Assembly: GCA_038255145.1 (NCBI GenBank)
Contig: JBBSLP010000009.1
Span: 1 to 64,000, forward strand
Origin: WHTX01 sp038255145
Lineage (GTDB): Bacteria > Actinomycetota > Acidimicrobiia > Acidimicrobiales > CAIXPF01
Reading direction: 5' to 3'
Length of the DNA stretch: 64,000 bases
Shown: positions 26,065-34,654 of the stretch, piece after piece
How positions within the stretch are numbered: the stretch's first letter is position 1
Layout: each line of letters begins with the position of its first letter
Notes under the pieces: model-generated
Seen by the model: only the letters and a program-made list of their open reading frames with translations
The model's database searches: none
What the model was told of the DNA's origin: nothing
Program-made: the position numbers and the translations under genes

Positions 26065-27078
26065 ATGTCTGCCCCTCCCGCCAGCGCGCCCCGATCGGTG
26101 GGCGTGGTCCTCGGCGCCGGGGGGGTGCCCGGCTGGGCGTACCACGTCGGCACCCTGGCCGCGCTCGAAGAGGTGGCGGGCTGGGACGCCCGCACCGCCG
26201 ACCTGCTCGTGGGCACCTCGGCCGGCGCCGGTGTGGCTTCGCTGCTGCGGGCCGGCCTGTCCGCCGAGGACCAGCTCGCCATCTACCAGAAGCGCGAGCT
26301 CACCCCGGCGGGCCAGGCCCTCCACGACCGCTCCGAGGCCGCCCTGGCCGCAGCGGCCGCCGAGCTGCGCCCCCCCGCCGAGGCCTCCACCTCCCAGGTG
26401 CCCGCCTTCCCCCTGCTCGCCGTGCGTGGCCTGTTGCACTGGCCCACCCGGCCCGGCGTGGCCCTCAGTGGGGCCCTGCCCCGGGGCGCCCACCACCACC
26501 ACGACCTGGCCGCCCGCCTCCAGGGCGTCCACGACGTCGACTGGCCCGTCGACCCCCTGTGGATCACCGCGGTGCGGGTCAGGGACGGCCGCCGGGTCGT
26601 CTTCGGCCGGGACGCCGTGCGCGTCGGCGGCGTGGGTGAGGCCGTCGCCGCTTCGGCCTCGGTGCCCGGTTGGTACGAGCCCACCCGCATCGGCCGCGAC
26701 GAGTACGTCGACGGCGGCGTGTGGTCCACCACCAACGCCGATCTGGCCGCCGGCCTGGGCTTCGACCTGGTCCTCGTCGTCGCCCCCATGTCCAGCGCCG
26801 TGGCCCGCCGCGGTTGGGACGGGGCCGCCCTGCGCCGCTCGTGGCACCGGGGGGTGCTGGGCAAGGAAGCGTCCGCCATCCGCGACCACGGCAGCGAGGT
26901 CGTCGTCATCGAGCCGAGCCCGGCCGACGTGGCCGCCATCACCGGGGACAGCGACCGTCCCGGCCACCGGCGCGACGTGGCCGAACGGGCCCGGGCCTCC
27001 ATGGTCGAGCTGCTGGCCGCCGACGGCGCCCTGGCCGCCACCTTCGCCGATGCCGCCGCCGTGCGGGAGTCGGCGTGA
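26065..27078 (+). CDS. Patatin-like phospholipase
   Basis: This 337-residue protein of the patatin-like acyl hydrolase family has a glycine-rich oxyanion loop VLGAGGVPGWAYHVG (about 15-29), the nucleophile elbow VGTSAGAGVAS with the Ser of GTSAG (about 53-57), and the dyad aspartate in YVDGGVWS (about 213-220). Together these give a complete Ser-Asp dyad. It would release fatty acids from membrane or storage lipids. No signal peptide is seen, so it is probably cytoplasmic or membrane-associated. Its stop codon overlaps a possible GTG start of the hemE frame, and hemE follows immediately. Confidence 0.88.
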   Translation: MSAPPASAPRSVGVVLGAGGVPGWAYHVGTLAALEEVAGWDARTADLLVGTSAGAGVASLLRAGLSAEDQLAIYQKRELTPAGQALHDRSEAALAAAAAELRPPAEASTSQVPAFPLLAVRGLLHWPTRPGVALSGALPRGAHHHHDLAARLQGVHDVDWPVDPLWITAVRVRDGRRVVFGRDAVRVGGVGEAVAASASVPGWYEPTRIGRDEYVDGGVWSTTNADLAAGLGFDLVLVVAPMSSAVARRGWDGAALRRSWHRGVLGKEASAIRDHGSEVVVIEPSPADVAAITGDSDRPGHRRDVAERARASMVELLAADGALAATFADAAAVRESA

Positions 27079-27125
27079 ACGTCCCCAGCCCCACGCCGGG
27101 CACGAGCCCCAGCGCGGCCCCCGGC

Positions 27126-28154
27126 ATGACCAACTCGTCGTTCCTCGCCGCGTGCCGGGGTGAGCACACCGAGCAGGTGCCGGTGTGGTTCATGCGCCAG
27201 GCCGGACGCTCACTGCCCGAGTACCGGGCCATCCGCGGCGCCGGCAGCATCCTCGACGCCGTCAAGGACCCCGACCTGGCCACCGAGATCACGTTGCAGC
27301 CGGTCAACCGCTACGGCGTGGATGCCGCCATCCTCTACTCCGACATCATGGTGCCCACCGCCGGTCTCGGTTTCGGCGTGGACATCGCCCCCGGCATCGG
27401 CCCCGTCGTCGACAGGCCCTTCCGCACCGCGGCCGACCTGGACCGGCTCCGTCCCCTCGAGCCCGAGGCCGACACCCCCTACGTGCAGCAGACGGTGCGC
27501 CAGCTGGTGGGCGAACTGCCCGTGCCCCTCATCGGCTTCGCCGGCGCCCCCTTCACCGTGGCCAGCTATCTCATCGAGGGCCGCCCGTCCCGCGACCACG
27601 CCCTGACCAAGACCTTCATCGCCACGGACCCGGTGCTCTTCGGCCGCCTGCTCGACGCCCTGGCCGACGTGGCCCTGGCCGCCCTACGGGCCCAGGTCGA
27701 GGCCGGTTGTTCGGCCGTGCAGCTCTTCGACAGCTGGGCCGGCACCCTCAGCCCCTCCGCGTACCGTCGCCACGTGCTGCCCCACTCCCGGCGCGTCCTC
27801 GAGGGCGTGGCCGACCTGGGCGTGCCCCGCATCCACTTCGGCGTGGGCACCGGTGAACTGCTCGGGTTGATGAGCGAGGCCGGCGCCGACGTGGTCGGGG
27901 TCGACTGGCGGGTCCCGCTGAGCTCGGCCCGCCAACGCATCGGCACCGGTCGGGCCGTGCAGGGCAACCTCGACCCCACCCTGTGCCTGGGACCGTGGGA
28001 CGCGGTGGCAGAAGCGGCCACCGAGGTGCTGGTCGAGGGCGGCGGCCGCGGCCACGTCTTCAACCTCGGCCACGGCGTGCTGCCCGAGACCGACCCCACC
28101 ATCCTCGAGCGCCTGGTCGAGCTGGTGCACGCCTGGCGGCCCGAGCCGACGTGA
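27126..28154 (+). CDS. hemE: Uroporphyrinogen decarboxylase
   Basis: This 342-residue cytoplasmic enzyme decarboxylates uroporphyrinogen III to coproporphyrinogen III in heme synthesis. Signature motifs are PVWFMRQAGRSLPEYR (about 19-34, substrate-binding arginines), AAILYSDIMVP with the catalytic aspartate (about 71-81), FAGAPFTVASYLIEG, and FNLGHGVLPETDP near the C-terminus. The ATG at 27126 fits the family N-terminus. A GTG at 27075 in a GTGA overlap with the patatin stop would add 17 Pro/Ser-rich residues and cannot be excluded. The hemE stop overlaps the GTG of the next heme gene. Confidence 0.95.
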   Translation: MTNSSFLAACRGEHTEQVPVWFMRQAGRSLPEYRAIRGAGSILDAVKDPDLATEITLQPVNRYGVDAAILYSDIMVPTAGLGFGVDIAPGIGPVVDRPFRTAADLDRLRPLEPEADTPYVQQTVRQLVGELPVPLIGFAGAPFTVASYLIEGRPSRDHALTKTFIATDPVLFGRLLDALADVALAALRAQVEAGCSAVQLFDSWAGTLSPSAYRRHVLPHSRRVLEGVADLGVPRIHFGVGTGELLGLMSEAGADVVGVDWRVPLSSARQRIGTGRAVQGNLDPTLCLGPWDAVAEAATEVLVEGGGRGHVFNLGHGVLPETDPTILERLVELVHAWRPEPT

Positions 28155-29578
28155 CCGCCACCCCCCGGGTGGCCGTGGTCGGCGGGGGCATCGCCGGGCT
28201 GGCCGCCGCCTGGCAGGCCCACATCCAGGGAGCGCAGGTCACCCTGTACGAGGCGTCGTCGCACCTGGGAGGCAAGATCGCCACCGGCCCCTTCGGCGGG
28301 CTCGACCTCGACGCCGGGCCCGACGCCTTCCTGAACCGCGTCCCCTGGGCCCGCCAGCTGTGCGAGGAGGTGGGCCTGGGCGACGAGCTCGTGGCCCCCG
28401 CCACCCGCCACGCCTACCTGTGGGCCGATGGGGCCCTGCGCCCCTTCCCCACCGGGATGCTGCTGGGGGTGCCCACCGACCTCGACGCCCTGTCCGCCTC
28501 GGGCCTGTTGAGCGCGGCCGGCGTGGCCCGGGTGGCCGAAGACCTGGTCCGCCCCGCCGATGCCCCCCCAGCCGAGGACGACGAGACCATCGGGGCTCTG
28601 GTCAGGCGACGCCTGGGGGCCGAAGCCCTGGACCGGCTCATCGACCCCCTCCTGTCGGGCATCTTCGCCGGAGACACCGACCGGCTCTCCGCCGCGGCGG
28701 CCGCTCCCCAGCTGAGGGCGGCCGCGGCGGCCGATGCCAGCCTGGTGGCCGGCGCCCGTCACGTGCTGGCCCGGACCCAGGCCACCACCCGCCCGGTGGC
28801 CCCCGGCGCTGACGCCCCCGTGTTCCTCACCGTCCGGGGCGGGCTGGCCCGCCTGGTCGACGCCATCGTGGACCGGGTGGTCGGTGTGAGCGGGGTGCCC
28901 GGAGCCGCCGTGCGCACCGGTTGTCCGGTACACGCCCTGCAGCCCGGTGCCCACGGCGGCTACCTCGTGGTCACCCCCGCAGGCCGCGAGCACCACGATG
29001 CCGTGATCGTCACCGCTCCCGCCCCCGTGGCCGCTGCCCTGCTGGCCCCTCTCGCTCCTGAGGCGGCCACCACCCTCGGTGCCATCGACTACGCCTCGGT
29101 GGTGCTGGTGTCCTTCGCCTACCGGGCCGCCGACGTGGACCGGCCCCTCGACGGCAGCGGCTTCCTCGTGCCCCGCTCGGCGGGGATGGTGATGACGGCG
29201 TGCTCGTGGTCGTCGAGCAAGTGGGCCCACCTGGGGGGTGACGGCACCGTGCGCCTTCGGGTGTCCGCCGGCCGCGACGGCGACGGACGGATCGCCGGCC
29301 TCGACAACGAAGACCTGGTCAGCGCCCTGCGCCTCGACCTGGGCACCACCATGGGCATCACCGCCGCCCCGGCCGGGGTGCGGGTTTCGCCGTGGCCGTC
29401 GTCCCTGCCCCAGTACCGCCCCGGCCACCTGGCCCGGGTGGCGGCGGTCGAGGCCGACGTGGCCGACCGGTCCCCGGGTCTGGCGGTGACCGGTGCCGCC
29501 TTCCGGGGCGTCGGACTGCCCGCCTGCATCGACCAGGGACGACGCGCCGCCGCGGCCATCATCGAGCGATTGGGCTGA
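28151..29578 (+). CDS. cgoX: Coproporphyrinogen III (protoporphyrinogen) oxidase, HemY/CgoX type
   Basis: This 475-residue FAD enzyme of the HemG/HemY oxidase family starts with VAVVGGGIAGLAAAWQA (FAD motif, about 7-23) and a flavin-contact region YEASSHLGGKIAT. DPLLSGIFAGDTDRLS (about 173-188) and the C-terminal GVGLPACIDQGRRAA are typical of the family. In actinobacteria this enzyme oxidises coproporphyrinogen III to coproporphyrin III in the coproporphyrin-dependent heme route. It is translationally coupled to hemE through a GTGA overlap. The other late genes (ferrochelatase, hemQ) are not in the window. Confidence 0.92.
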   Translation: MTATPRVAVVGGGIAGLAAAWQAHIQGAQVTLYEASSHLGGKIATGPFGGLDLDAGPDAFLNRVPWARQLCEEVGLGDELVAPATRHAYLWADGALRPFPTGMLLGVPTDLDALSASGLLSAAGVARVAEDLVRPADAPPAEDDETIGALVRRRLGAEALDRLIDPLLSGIFAGDTDRLSAAAAAPQLRAAAAADASLVAGARHVLARTQATTRPVAPGADAPVFLTVRGGLARLVDAIVDRVVGVSGVPGAAVRTGCPVHALQPGAHGGYLVVTPAGREHHDAVIVTAPAPVAAALLAPLAPEAATTLGAIDYASVVLVSFAYRAADVDRPLDGSGFLVPRSAGMVMTACSWSSSKWAHLGGDGTVRLRVSAGRDGDGRIAGLDNEDLVSALRLDLGTTMGITAAPAGVRVSPWPSSLPQYRPGHLARVAAVEADVADRSPGLAVTGAAFRGVGLPACIDQGRRAAAAIIERLG

Positions 29579-29587
29579 GGTTGCCCG

Positions 29588-29616
29588 TTGGGCTTGGGCG
29601 TCGATTCCGGTAGACA
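29588..29616 (+). promoter_or_regulatory. Promoter-like TTGGGC-17-TAGACA before the sortase gene
   Basis: TTGGGC (29588-29593), a 17-nt spacer and TAGACA (29611-29616) end 9 nt before the GTG at 29626. This is the best combined -35/-10 candidate I found in the window. Confidence 0.4.
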
Positions 29617-29625
29617 GGTGGTGCG

Positions 29626-30387
29626 GTGGAACTCCTAGGAACGAGGAAGCGGCGTCTCGGCTCGTTCAGCGCGGTGGCGGTCATCGCCACCGTCGCCCTC
29701 GGGCTGGGATGGTCGCGCGAGGCGGGAACCTCGTTGGAGCACCCTCCCGACGTCGGCGCCCCCATCTCGACACCGACGAGCGCCCGGCCCACGACCACCA
29801 CGTCCACGGCGCCCACCACCACCACCACCACGACGACGCGGCCCCTGGTGACCACGACGACCCTGCCCGGGGTCGTCCTCCCCGTACCCGCCGACCTGCC
29901 CACCGACGAGAACGCCCCCACCCCCGAGCAGACCCTGGCCACGCTGGAGATCCCCGCCCTGGGCCTCGTCGAGCAGCTCCACGAGGGCATGACGCTGACG
30001 GCCATCAACCGGGGTCCCAGCCACTGGCCGGGGACGGCCGTGCCCGGCCAGCTGGGCAACGTGGTCATCGGTGGGCACCGCACCACCTACACCCAGCCCT
30101 TCCGCTACCTCGACCAGCTGCAGCCCGGCGACGAGCTCATCTTCACCACCGCCGACGCCCGCTACGTGTACCAGCTGACCGGCACCGAGGTCGTCGATCC
30201 CGCCCAGCTGCAGATCGCCGACCAGACCGTGGCCTACACGGCCACGCTCTTCGCCTGCCACCCCCCGGGGTCGGCCCGCTACCGCCTGGTGGCCCACTTC
30301 CAACTGGTGGACGACGCCGGCCAGCCCGTGGTCCACGCCCCGGCCTCGATCGCCAACGCCGCTGCCATCACCCACTTCCGCACCTGA
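29626..30387 (+). CDS. Sortase (class E-like transpeptidase)
   Basis: This 253-residue cell-surface enzyme has one N-terminal membrane segment (about 13-29), then a Thr/Pro-rich linker with long threonine runs (about 45-80), and a sortase domain (about 100-253). The catalytic His is in VIGGHRTTYTQPF, the Cys in YTATLFACHPPGSARYRLV, and the Arg in the same stretch. Sortases join surface proteins bearing a sorting signal to the wall. No substrate with a sorting signal was seen nearby, so this is likely a housekeeping sortase. It starts with GTG. Confidence 0.9.
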   Translation: MELLGTRKRRLGSFSAVAVIATVALGLGWSREAGTSLEHPPDVGAPISTPTSARPTTTTSTAPTTTTTTTTRPLVTTTTLPGVVLPVPADLPTDENAPTPEQTLATLEIPALGLVEQLHEGMTLTAINRGPSHWPGTAVPGQLGNVVIGGHRTTYTQPFRYLDQLQPGDELIFTTADARYVYQLTGTEVVDPAQLQIADQTVAYTATLFACHPPGSARYRLVAHFQLVDDAGQPVVHAPASIANAAAITHFRT

Positions 30388-30472
30388 GCACCTCCCGCGG
30401 AAGTCAGTACCAACACCGCGGCCGAGGTCTCCGACTGGCCGCTGAGCCGGGGTGACGGGCAGGATCGCGCCG

Positions 30473-32047
30473 ATGAACCCCTCCCCCGCTCCCCGTCGGG
30501 GGCACGGGCAGGGGCGGACGCACGGGCAGGGACCTGGGCGCGGCGGGCCGGCGCGGGCCCACGCCCGCCCCCGGTCGGGGGTACGGGCCCGCATGCTCAC
30601 CGTCCTCGGCTGTGTGGCCAGCGGCGTTGCCATCGCCGCCGCCCTGCCCCCGTGGGGCTGGTGGCCCCTGGCCTTGGTGGGCTTCGCCGGGCTCGACCTG
30701 CTGCTGGCCGGGCGGGGCCGGGCCAGCCGCTTCCGGCGGGGCTGGCTGGTGGCCGCAGCATGGCTGTACCCCTCCACCATCTGGATGCTCGACTTCTCCC
30801 CGCCGGCCTTCGCCGCCGCCGGCGCCGTGCTCGGTCTCTTCGTGGCTGTGGCCTGTGTGTTCGTGCCTGCGGGCCCCGGTCGCCACCTGGCCCTGCCGGG
30901 GGCCATGGCCCTGGCCGAGCTGGCCCGGTGGTCCACCCCCTTCGGTGGCGTGCCCCTCTCGACGGTGCCCATGACCCAGGCCGACGCCCCCCTGGCCCCG
31001 CTGGCCCGCCTGGGCGGGGGCCTGGCCCTGACCCTGGCCACGGTGGCCGTGGGTGTGGCCCTGGCCGCCCTCGTCGAGCGCCGGCCCAAGGTGGCCGTGG
31101 CCGTTCTGGCCCCCGTGGCCGTGGCCTTCGCCGTCACCCTGCTCCTGCCCCGGTCCCACGACGTGGGTGGGCTGGAGGTGGCCCTCGTGCAGGGCGGTGG
31201 CGCCCAGCGCACCCGGGCCGTGGACAGCGACGCCCGGGTCGTCTTCCAGCGCCACCTCGACGCCTCGGCCTTCGTCCGTCCCCCCGTCGACCTGGTGGTG
31301 TGGCCCGAGAACGTGGTCAACCTGGACCAGCTGCTGGGCTCCAGCCCCGAGGCCAGCGAGCTGTCCGAGCTGGCTCGACGCCTCGACGCCACCGTGGTGC
31401 CCGGGGTGGTCGAACCGGCCGGCCCCGGCCACTTCACCAACTACTCGGTGGTCATCGATCCCGAGGGGCGCTTCGGGGACCGCTACGACAAGGTCCAACG
31501 GGTGCCCTTCGGCGAGTACGTGCCCTTCCGATGGCTCATGGGACCGCTGTCGGGCGGCCTGCTCGACACCTACGTGCCCAAGGACGCGGTGGCGGGGACG
31601 GCGCCGGCCGTGCTCGACAGCCAGGTGGGCAAGCTCGGTGTGGTCATCTCCTGGGAGGTGTTCTTCGAGCGCCGGGCCCGCGACGCCGTGGTGCACGGGG
31701 CCGAGGTCATCCTCAACCCCACCAACGGGTCGTCCTACTGGCTGACCGTGGTCCAGTCCCAGCAGGTGGCCTCGTCACGACTGCGGGCGCTTGAGACCGA
31801 TCGTTGGGTGCTGCAGACCGCCCCCACCGGCTTCTCGGCCCTGGTCGACCCCGACGGCGCTGTCGTCCAACGCACCCGCATCGGTGAGCAGCGGGTCGTG
31901 CAGGGCCAGGTGCAGCGTCGCCACGGCCTGTCACTGGCCTCGCGCCTGGGCCCGTGGCCGTGGCTGACCGGCGCCGCCCTGCTGGTGGCGGCGGGCTGGG
32001 CCGTCGACGCCCGCCGCCGCGAGGTCACACCTCCAGCCACACCGTGA
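30473..32047 (+). CDS. Apolipoprotein N-acyltransferase-like protein with Ser at the catalytic Cys position
   Basis: This 524-residue protein has a basic leader of about 40 residues, six to seven membrane helices (about 42-225), and a nitrilase-fold domain (about 235-485). The Lnt landmarks are Glu279 in WPENVVN, Lys340 in YDKVQRVPFGEYVPF, and NPTNGSSYW. At the place of the E. coli nucleophile Cys387 (ICYE) this protein has ISWE, so residue 393 is Ser (TCC at 31649-31651). In E. coli the Cys is essential, so activity here is doubtful or uses Ser. The final segment has one more helix. An ATG at 30593 (MLTVLG) is a possible shorter start. It overlaps dtd by 23 nt, convergent. Confidence 0.85.
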   Translation: MNPSPAPRRGHGQGRTHGQGPGRGGPARAHARPRSGVRARMLTVLGCVASGVAIAAALPPWGWWPLALVGFAGLDLLLAGRGRASRFRRGWLVAAAWLYPSTIWMLDFSPPAFAAAGAVLGLFVAVACVFVPAGPGRHLALPGAMALAELARWSTPFGGVPLSTVPMTQADAPLAPLARLGGGLALTLATVAVGVALAALVERRPKVAVAVLAPVAVAFAVTLLLPRSHDVGGLEVALVQGGGAQRTRAVDSDARVVFQRHLDASAFVRPPVDLVVWPENVVNLDQLLGSSPEASELSELARRLDATVVPGVVEPAGPGHFTNYSVVIDPEGRFGDRYDKVQRVPFGEYVPFRWLMGPLSGGLLDTYVPKDAVAGTAPAVLDSQVGKLGVVISWEVFFERRARDAVVHGAEVILNPTNGSSYWLTVVQSQQVASSRLRALETDRWVLQTAPTGFSALVDPDGAVVQRTRIGEQRVVQGQVQRRHGLSLASRLGPWPWLTGAALLVAAGWAVDARRREVTPPATP

Positions 32048-32477
32048 CCGGGCCGTCGTTGGTCAGGGCCACCTCCATGTGGGTGCGGAACCGGCCCGTG
32101 GCCACGGCTGCCCCCAGCCGGGACAGCTCGGCCACCACGGCGTCGACCAGGGGTTCGGCCGCCTCGGGTGGTGCCGCGCCGACGAAGGAGGGGCGCCGAC
32201 CCCGCGACGTGTCGGCGTAGAGGGTGAACTGGCTGACCACCAGCACCTCGTGACCGGCGTCGGCCACCGAGCGGTTCATGGCCCCGGCCTCGTCGGCGAA
32301 GATGCGCAGGTGCCACACCTTGGCCGCCAGCTTGGCCGCGGTGGCCGTGTCGTCGCCATGGGTCACCCCCACCAGCACGCACAGCCCGGGCCCGATGCGG
32401 CCCACCACCTCACGGTCCCCGTCAGGGTCCACGACGGTGACCGACGCTTCCGTCACCCGTTGCACGAGCGCACGCAC
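32025..32477 (-). CDS. dtd: D-aminoacyl-tRNA deacylase
   Basis: This 150-residue cytoplasmic enzyme removes D-amino acids (and glycine from tRNA-Ala) from charged tRNAs. The N-terminus MRALVQRVTEASVTV, the VSQFTLYADTSRGRRPSF active-site motif (about 79-96) and the NDGPVTVWLEV C-terminus are all standard. The GTG at 32477 was chosen because family members begin MRAVVQRV and because TACCGT lies 7 nt upstream; the open frame extends seven codons further. It is divergent from the glycosyltransferase gene. Confidence 0.93.
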   Translation of the reverse strand: MRALVQRVTEASVTVVDPDGDREVVGRIGPGLCVLVGVTHGDDTATAAKLAAKVWHLRIFADEAGAMNRSVADAGHEVLVVSQFTLYADTSRGRRPSFVGAAPPEAAEPLVDAVVAELSRLGAAVATGRFRTHMEVALTNDGPVTVWLEV

Positions 32478-32484
32478 GGCCCGG

Positions 32485-32490
32485 ACGGTA
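32485..32490 (-). promoter_or_regulatory. -10-like TACCGT before dtd
   Basis: On the minus strand TACCGT ends 7 nt before the GTG at 32477, supporting that start and a leaderless mRNA. Confidence 0.4.
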
Positions 32491-32525
32491 GCGGCCACGG
32501 CACCGTGGGGGCCGGGGTGTGCCCC

Positions 32526-32531
32526 TACGCT
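32526..32531 (+). promoter_or_regulatory. -10-like TACGCT before the glycosyltransferase operon
   Basis: TACGCT lies 8 nt before the GTG at 32540 in the divergent spacer with dtd. Confidence 0.45.
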
Positions 32532-32539
32532 GTCCGCCC

Positions 32540-33862
32540 GTGCCCCCCGCCGAGCAGCCCCTGCGCATCGCCTACCTCAGCTACCGGGGCAAACCGCACG
32601 TCGGCGGCCAGGGCGTCTACACCCGCCACCTGACCAAGGCCCTCGTCGACCTGGGCCACCACGTCGAGGTCCTCGGCGGCCAGCCCTACCCCGAGCTCGA
32701 CCCCCGGGTGACCCTGCGCAAGCTCCCCAGCCTGGACATCTACAACGACCAGTACCCCATGCGCATGCCCGGGGTGTGGGAGCTGAAGTCGTGGCCGGAC
32801 TGGGTCGAGGTGGCCCAGTTCACCGCGGGCTCGTTCCCCGAACCCCTGGCCTTCTCGCTGCGGGCCTGGCGTGAGCTGCGGGCAAGACGGGCCGAGTTCG
32901 ACATCGTGCACGACAACCAGTGCCTGGGCTACGGCCTGCTGCTCATGGAGCGCGACGGCATGCCCGTGGTGGCCACCATCCACCACCCCATCTCGGTCGA
33001 CCGTCGCCTCGAGCTCGAGCACGCCCGCAGCCGCTACGAGCGCTTCACCAAGCGCCGGTGGTACGGCTTCACCCGCATGCAGGCCCGGGTCGCCGCCCGG
33101 CTGCCCCGCATCATCACGGTGTCGGAGAACTCGTTCCGCGACATCGTCGACGAGTTCGGCGTCGACCCCGACCACATGGCCGTCATCCCCGTGGGCGTGG
33201 ACATCGAGCTGTTCAAGCCCCGGCCCGGCGTCGCCGTCGTCCCCGGGCGCATCATCACCACGGCGTCGGCCGACGTGCCCCTCAAGGGCCTGCGCTACCT
33301 GCTCGAGGCCCTGGCCAAGGTGCGCGTCGAACGGCCCGAGGCCCACCTGGTGCTCATCGGACGACGCAAGGTGGGCGGCCCCTCCGACGACGTCATCGCC
33401 GCCCTGGGCCTGGAGGAGCACGTCAGCTTCGTGTCCGGGGTGACGGAGGACCGCATCATCGAGCTCTACGCCGAGGCCGAGCTGGCCGTGGTCCCCTCGC
33501 TCTACGAGGGCTTCTCCCTGCCGGCGATCGAGGCCCAGAGCTGCGGCGTGCCCCTCGTCGCCACCACCGGCGGCGCCATCCCCGAGGTCGTGGGCCGCGA
33601 CGGGGACACCGCCGCCCTGGTCCCCCCGGGAGACAGTGACGCCCTGGCCGCGGCCCTGGCCCACCACCTGGGCCGGGGAGCGGAGCTGCGCGACGGCATG
33701 GGGGCCCGGGGCCGGGACCGGGTGGTGGCCAACTGGTCGTGGGCGTCCATGGCCGCCCGCACCGTCGAGCAGTACCGGGCCCGCCTGGCCGATGTGGCCG
33801 CCGACGTGGCCACGGCGTCGGATGACGCCGCGACCGCAGCGGCCCGCACCGGCGGGCGCTGA
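32540..33862 (+). CDS. GT4-family glycosyltransferase
   Basis: This 440-residue GT-B fold glycosyltransferase has LRIAYLSYRGKPHVGGQGVY (about 8-27) as the acceptor-side glycine-rich loop and IITVSENSFRDI with VIPVGVDIELFKP in the middle. The GT4 donor-site block is VVPSLYEGFSLPAIEAQSCGVPLVATTGGAIPEV, with the E-x7-E motif, at about 317-350. It transfers a sugar from a nucleotide donor to an unknown acceptor. The gene is first in a three-gene unit: its TGA overlaps the ATG of the methyltransferase by one base. The Ala-rich tail after about 415 is not part of the core fold. Confidence 0.9.
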   Translation: MPPAEQPLRIAYLSYRGKPHVGGQGVYTRHLTKALVDLGHHVEVLGGQPYPELDPRVTLRKLPSLDIYNDQYPMRMPGVWELKSWPDWVEVAQFTAGSFPEPLAFSLRAWRELRARRAEFDIVHDNQCLGYGLLLMERDGMPVVATIHHPISVDRRLELEHARSRYERFTKRRWYGFTRMQARVAARLPRIITVSENSFRDIVDEFGVDPDHMAVIPVGVDIELFKPRPGVAVVPGRIITTASADVPLKGLRYLLEALAKVRVERPEAHLVLIGRRKVGGPSDDVIAALGLEEHVSFVSGVTEDRIIELYAEAELAVVPSLYEGFSLPAIEAQSCGVPLVATTGGAIPEVVGRDGDTAALVPPGDSDALAAALAHHLGRGAELRDGMGARGRDRVVANWSWASMAARTVEQYRARLADVAADVATASDDAATAAARTGGR

Positions 33863-34650
33863 TGCTGACCGTCGACTACGACCGCCTGGGGCTGGGTCCG
33901 GCCGACCGCCTCCTCGACATCGGCGCCGGCTTCGGCCGCCACGCCTTCGAGGCCTACCGCCGTGGCGCCACCCCCGTGGCCTGCGACCTGGGCTGGGACG
34001 AGCTCGCCTCGTGCCGCAACACCTTCGCGGCCATGGCCGAGGCCGGTGAATCGCCGGCCGGGGCGGCATGGGGGGCGGTGCAGGGCTCGGTGCTCGACCT
34101 GCCCTTCGCCGAGGGCGGCTTCGACCGGGTCATCGCCTCGGAGGTGCTCGAGCACGTGCGGGACGACGTGGGCGCCCTGGCCGAGCTGCACCGGGTGCTG
34201 CGACCCGGCGGCACCCTGGCCGTGACCGTGCCCGCGTGGTTGCCCGAGACCATCTGCTGGCGCCTCGACGACGACTACCACGCCCCGGTTGCCCAGGGCG
34301 GCCACGTGCGCATCTACTCGCGCACCGTGCTCCGCTCCCGCCTCGAGGTGGCCGGCTTCCGGGTCCTGGGCAGCCACCACGCCCACGGGCTGCACGCTCC
34401 CTACTGGTGGCTGCGCTGCGCCGTGGGGGTGAACGACGACCAGCACCGCCTGGTCAAGGCGTACCACGGGCTGCTCGTGCGCGACCTCATGGGCCGGTCG
34501 CGACTGACCCGGCTGGCCGACCGGGCCCTCAACCCCGTGGTGGGCAAGAGCCTGGTCATGTACGCCACCCGCCCCAGCGCCGCTGCGGTGGCGACCGCGG
34601 GGGCCGGCACCGTCGGCGACGGGCGGCGTCCGACCGCCGGAGAGGGCTGA
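33862..34650 (+). CDS. Class I SAM-dependent methyltransferase
   Basis: This 262-residue protein has Rossmann methyltransferase motifs: LLDIGAGFGRHAFEAYRRG (motif I, about 15-33), ACDLGWDEL, FDRVIASEVLEHV (motif II/III, about 86-98), LRPGGTLAVTVPAWLPE (about 113-129). It sits between a glycosyltransferase and a toroid protein with near-zero spacing, so it probably modifies the same sugar or lipid product. The substrate is unknown. Confidence 0.9.
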   Translation: MLTVDYDRLGLGPADRLLDIGAGFGRHAFEAYRRGATPVACDLGWDELASCRNTFAAMAEAGESPAGAAWGAVQGSVLDLPFAEGGFDRVIASEVLEHVRDDVGALAELHRVLRPGGTLAVTVPAWLPETICWRLDDDYHAPVAQGGHVRIYSRTVLRSRLEVAGFRVLGSHHAHGLHAPYWWLRCAVGVNDDQHRLVKAYHGLLVRDLMGRSRLTRLADRALNPVVGKSLVMYATRPSAAAVATAGAGTVGDGRRPTAGEG

Positions 34651-34654
34651 TCTG

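Noticed and set aside
27075..27125. GTG at 27075 as the hemE start
   Set aside because: It overlaps the patatin stop and would add a Pro/Ser-rich leader absent from HemE proteins. The ATG at 27126 fits better, though the GTG cannot be ruled out.
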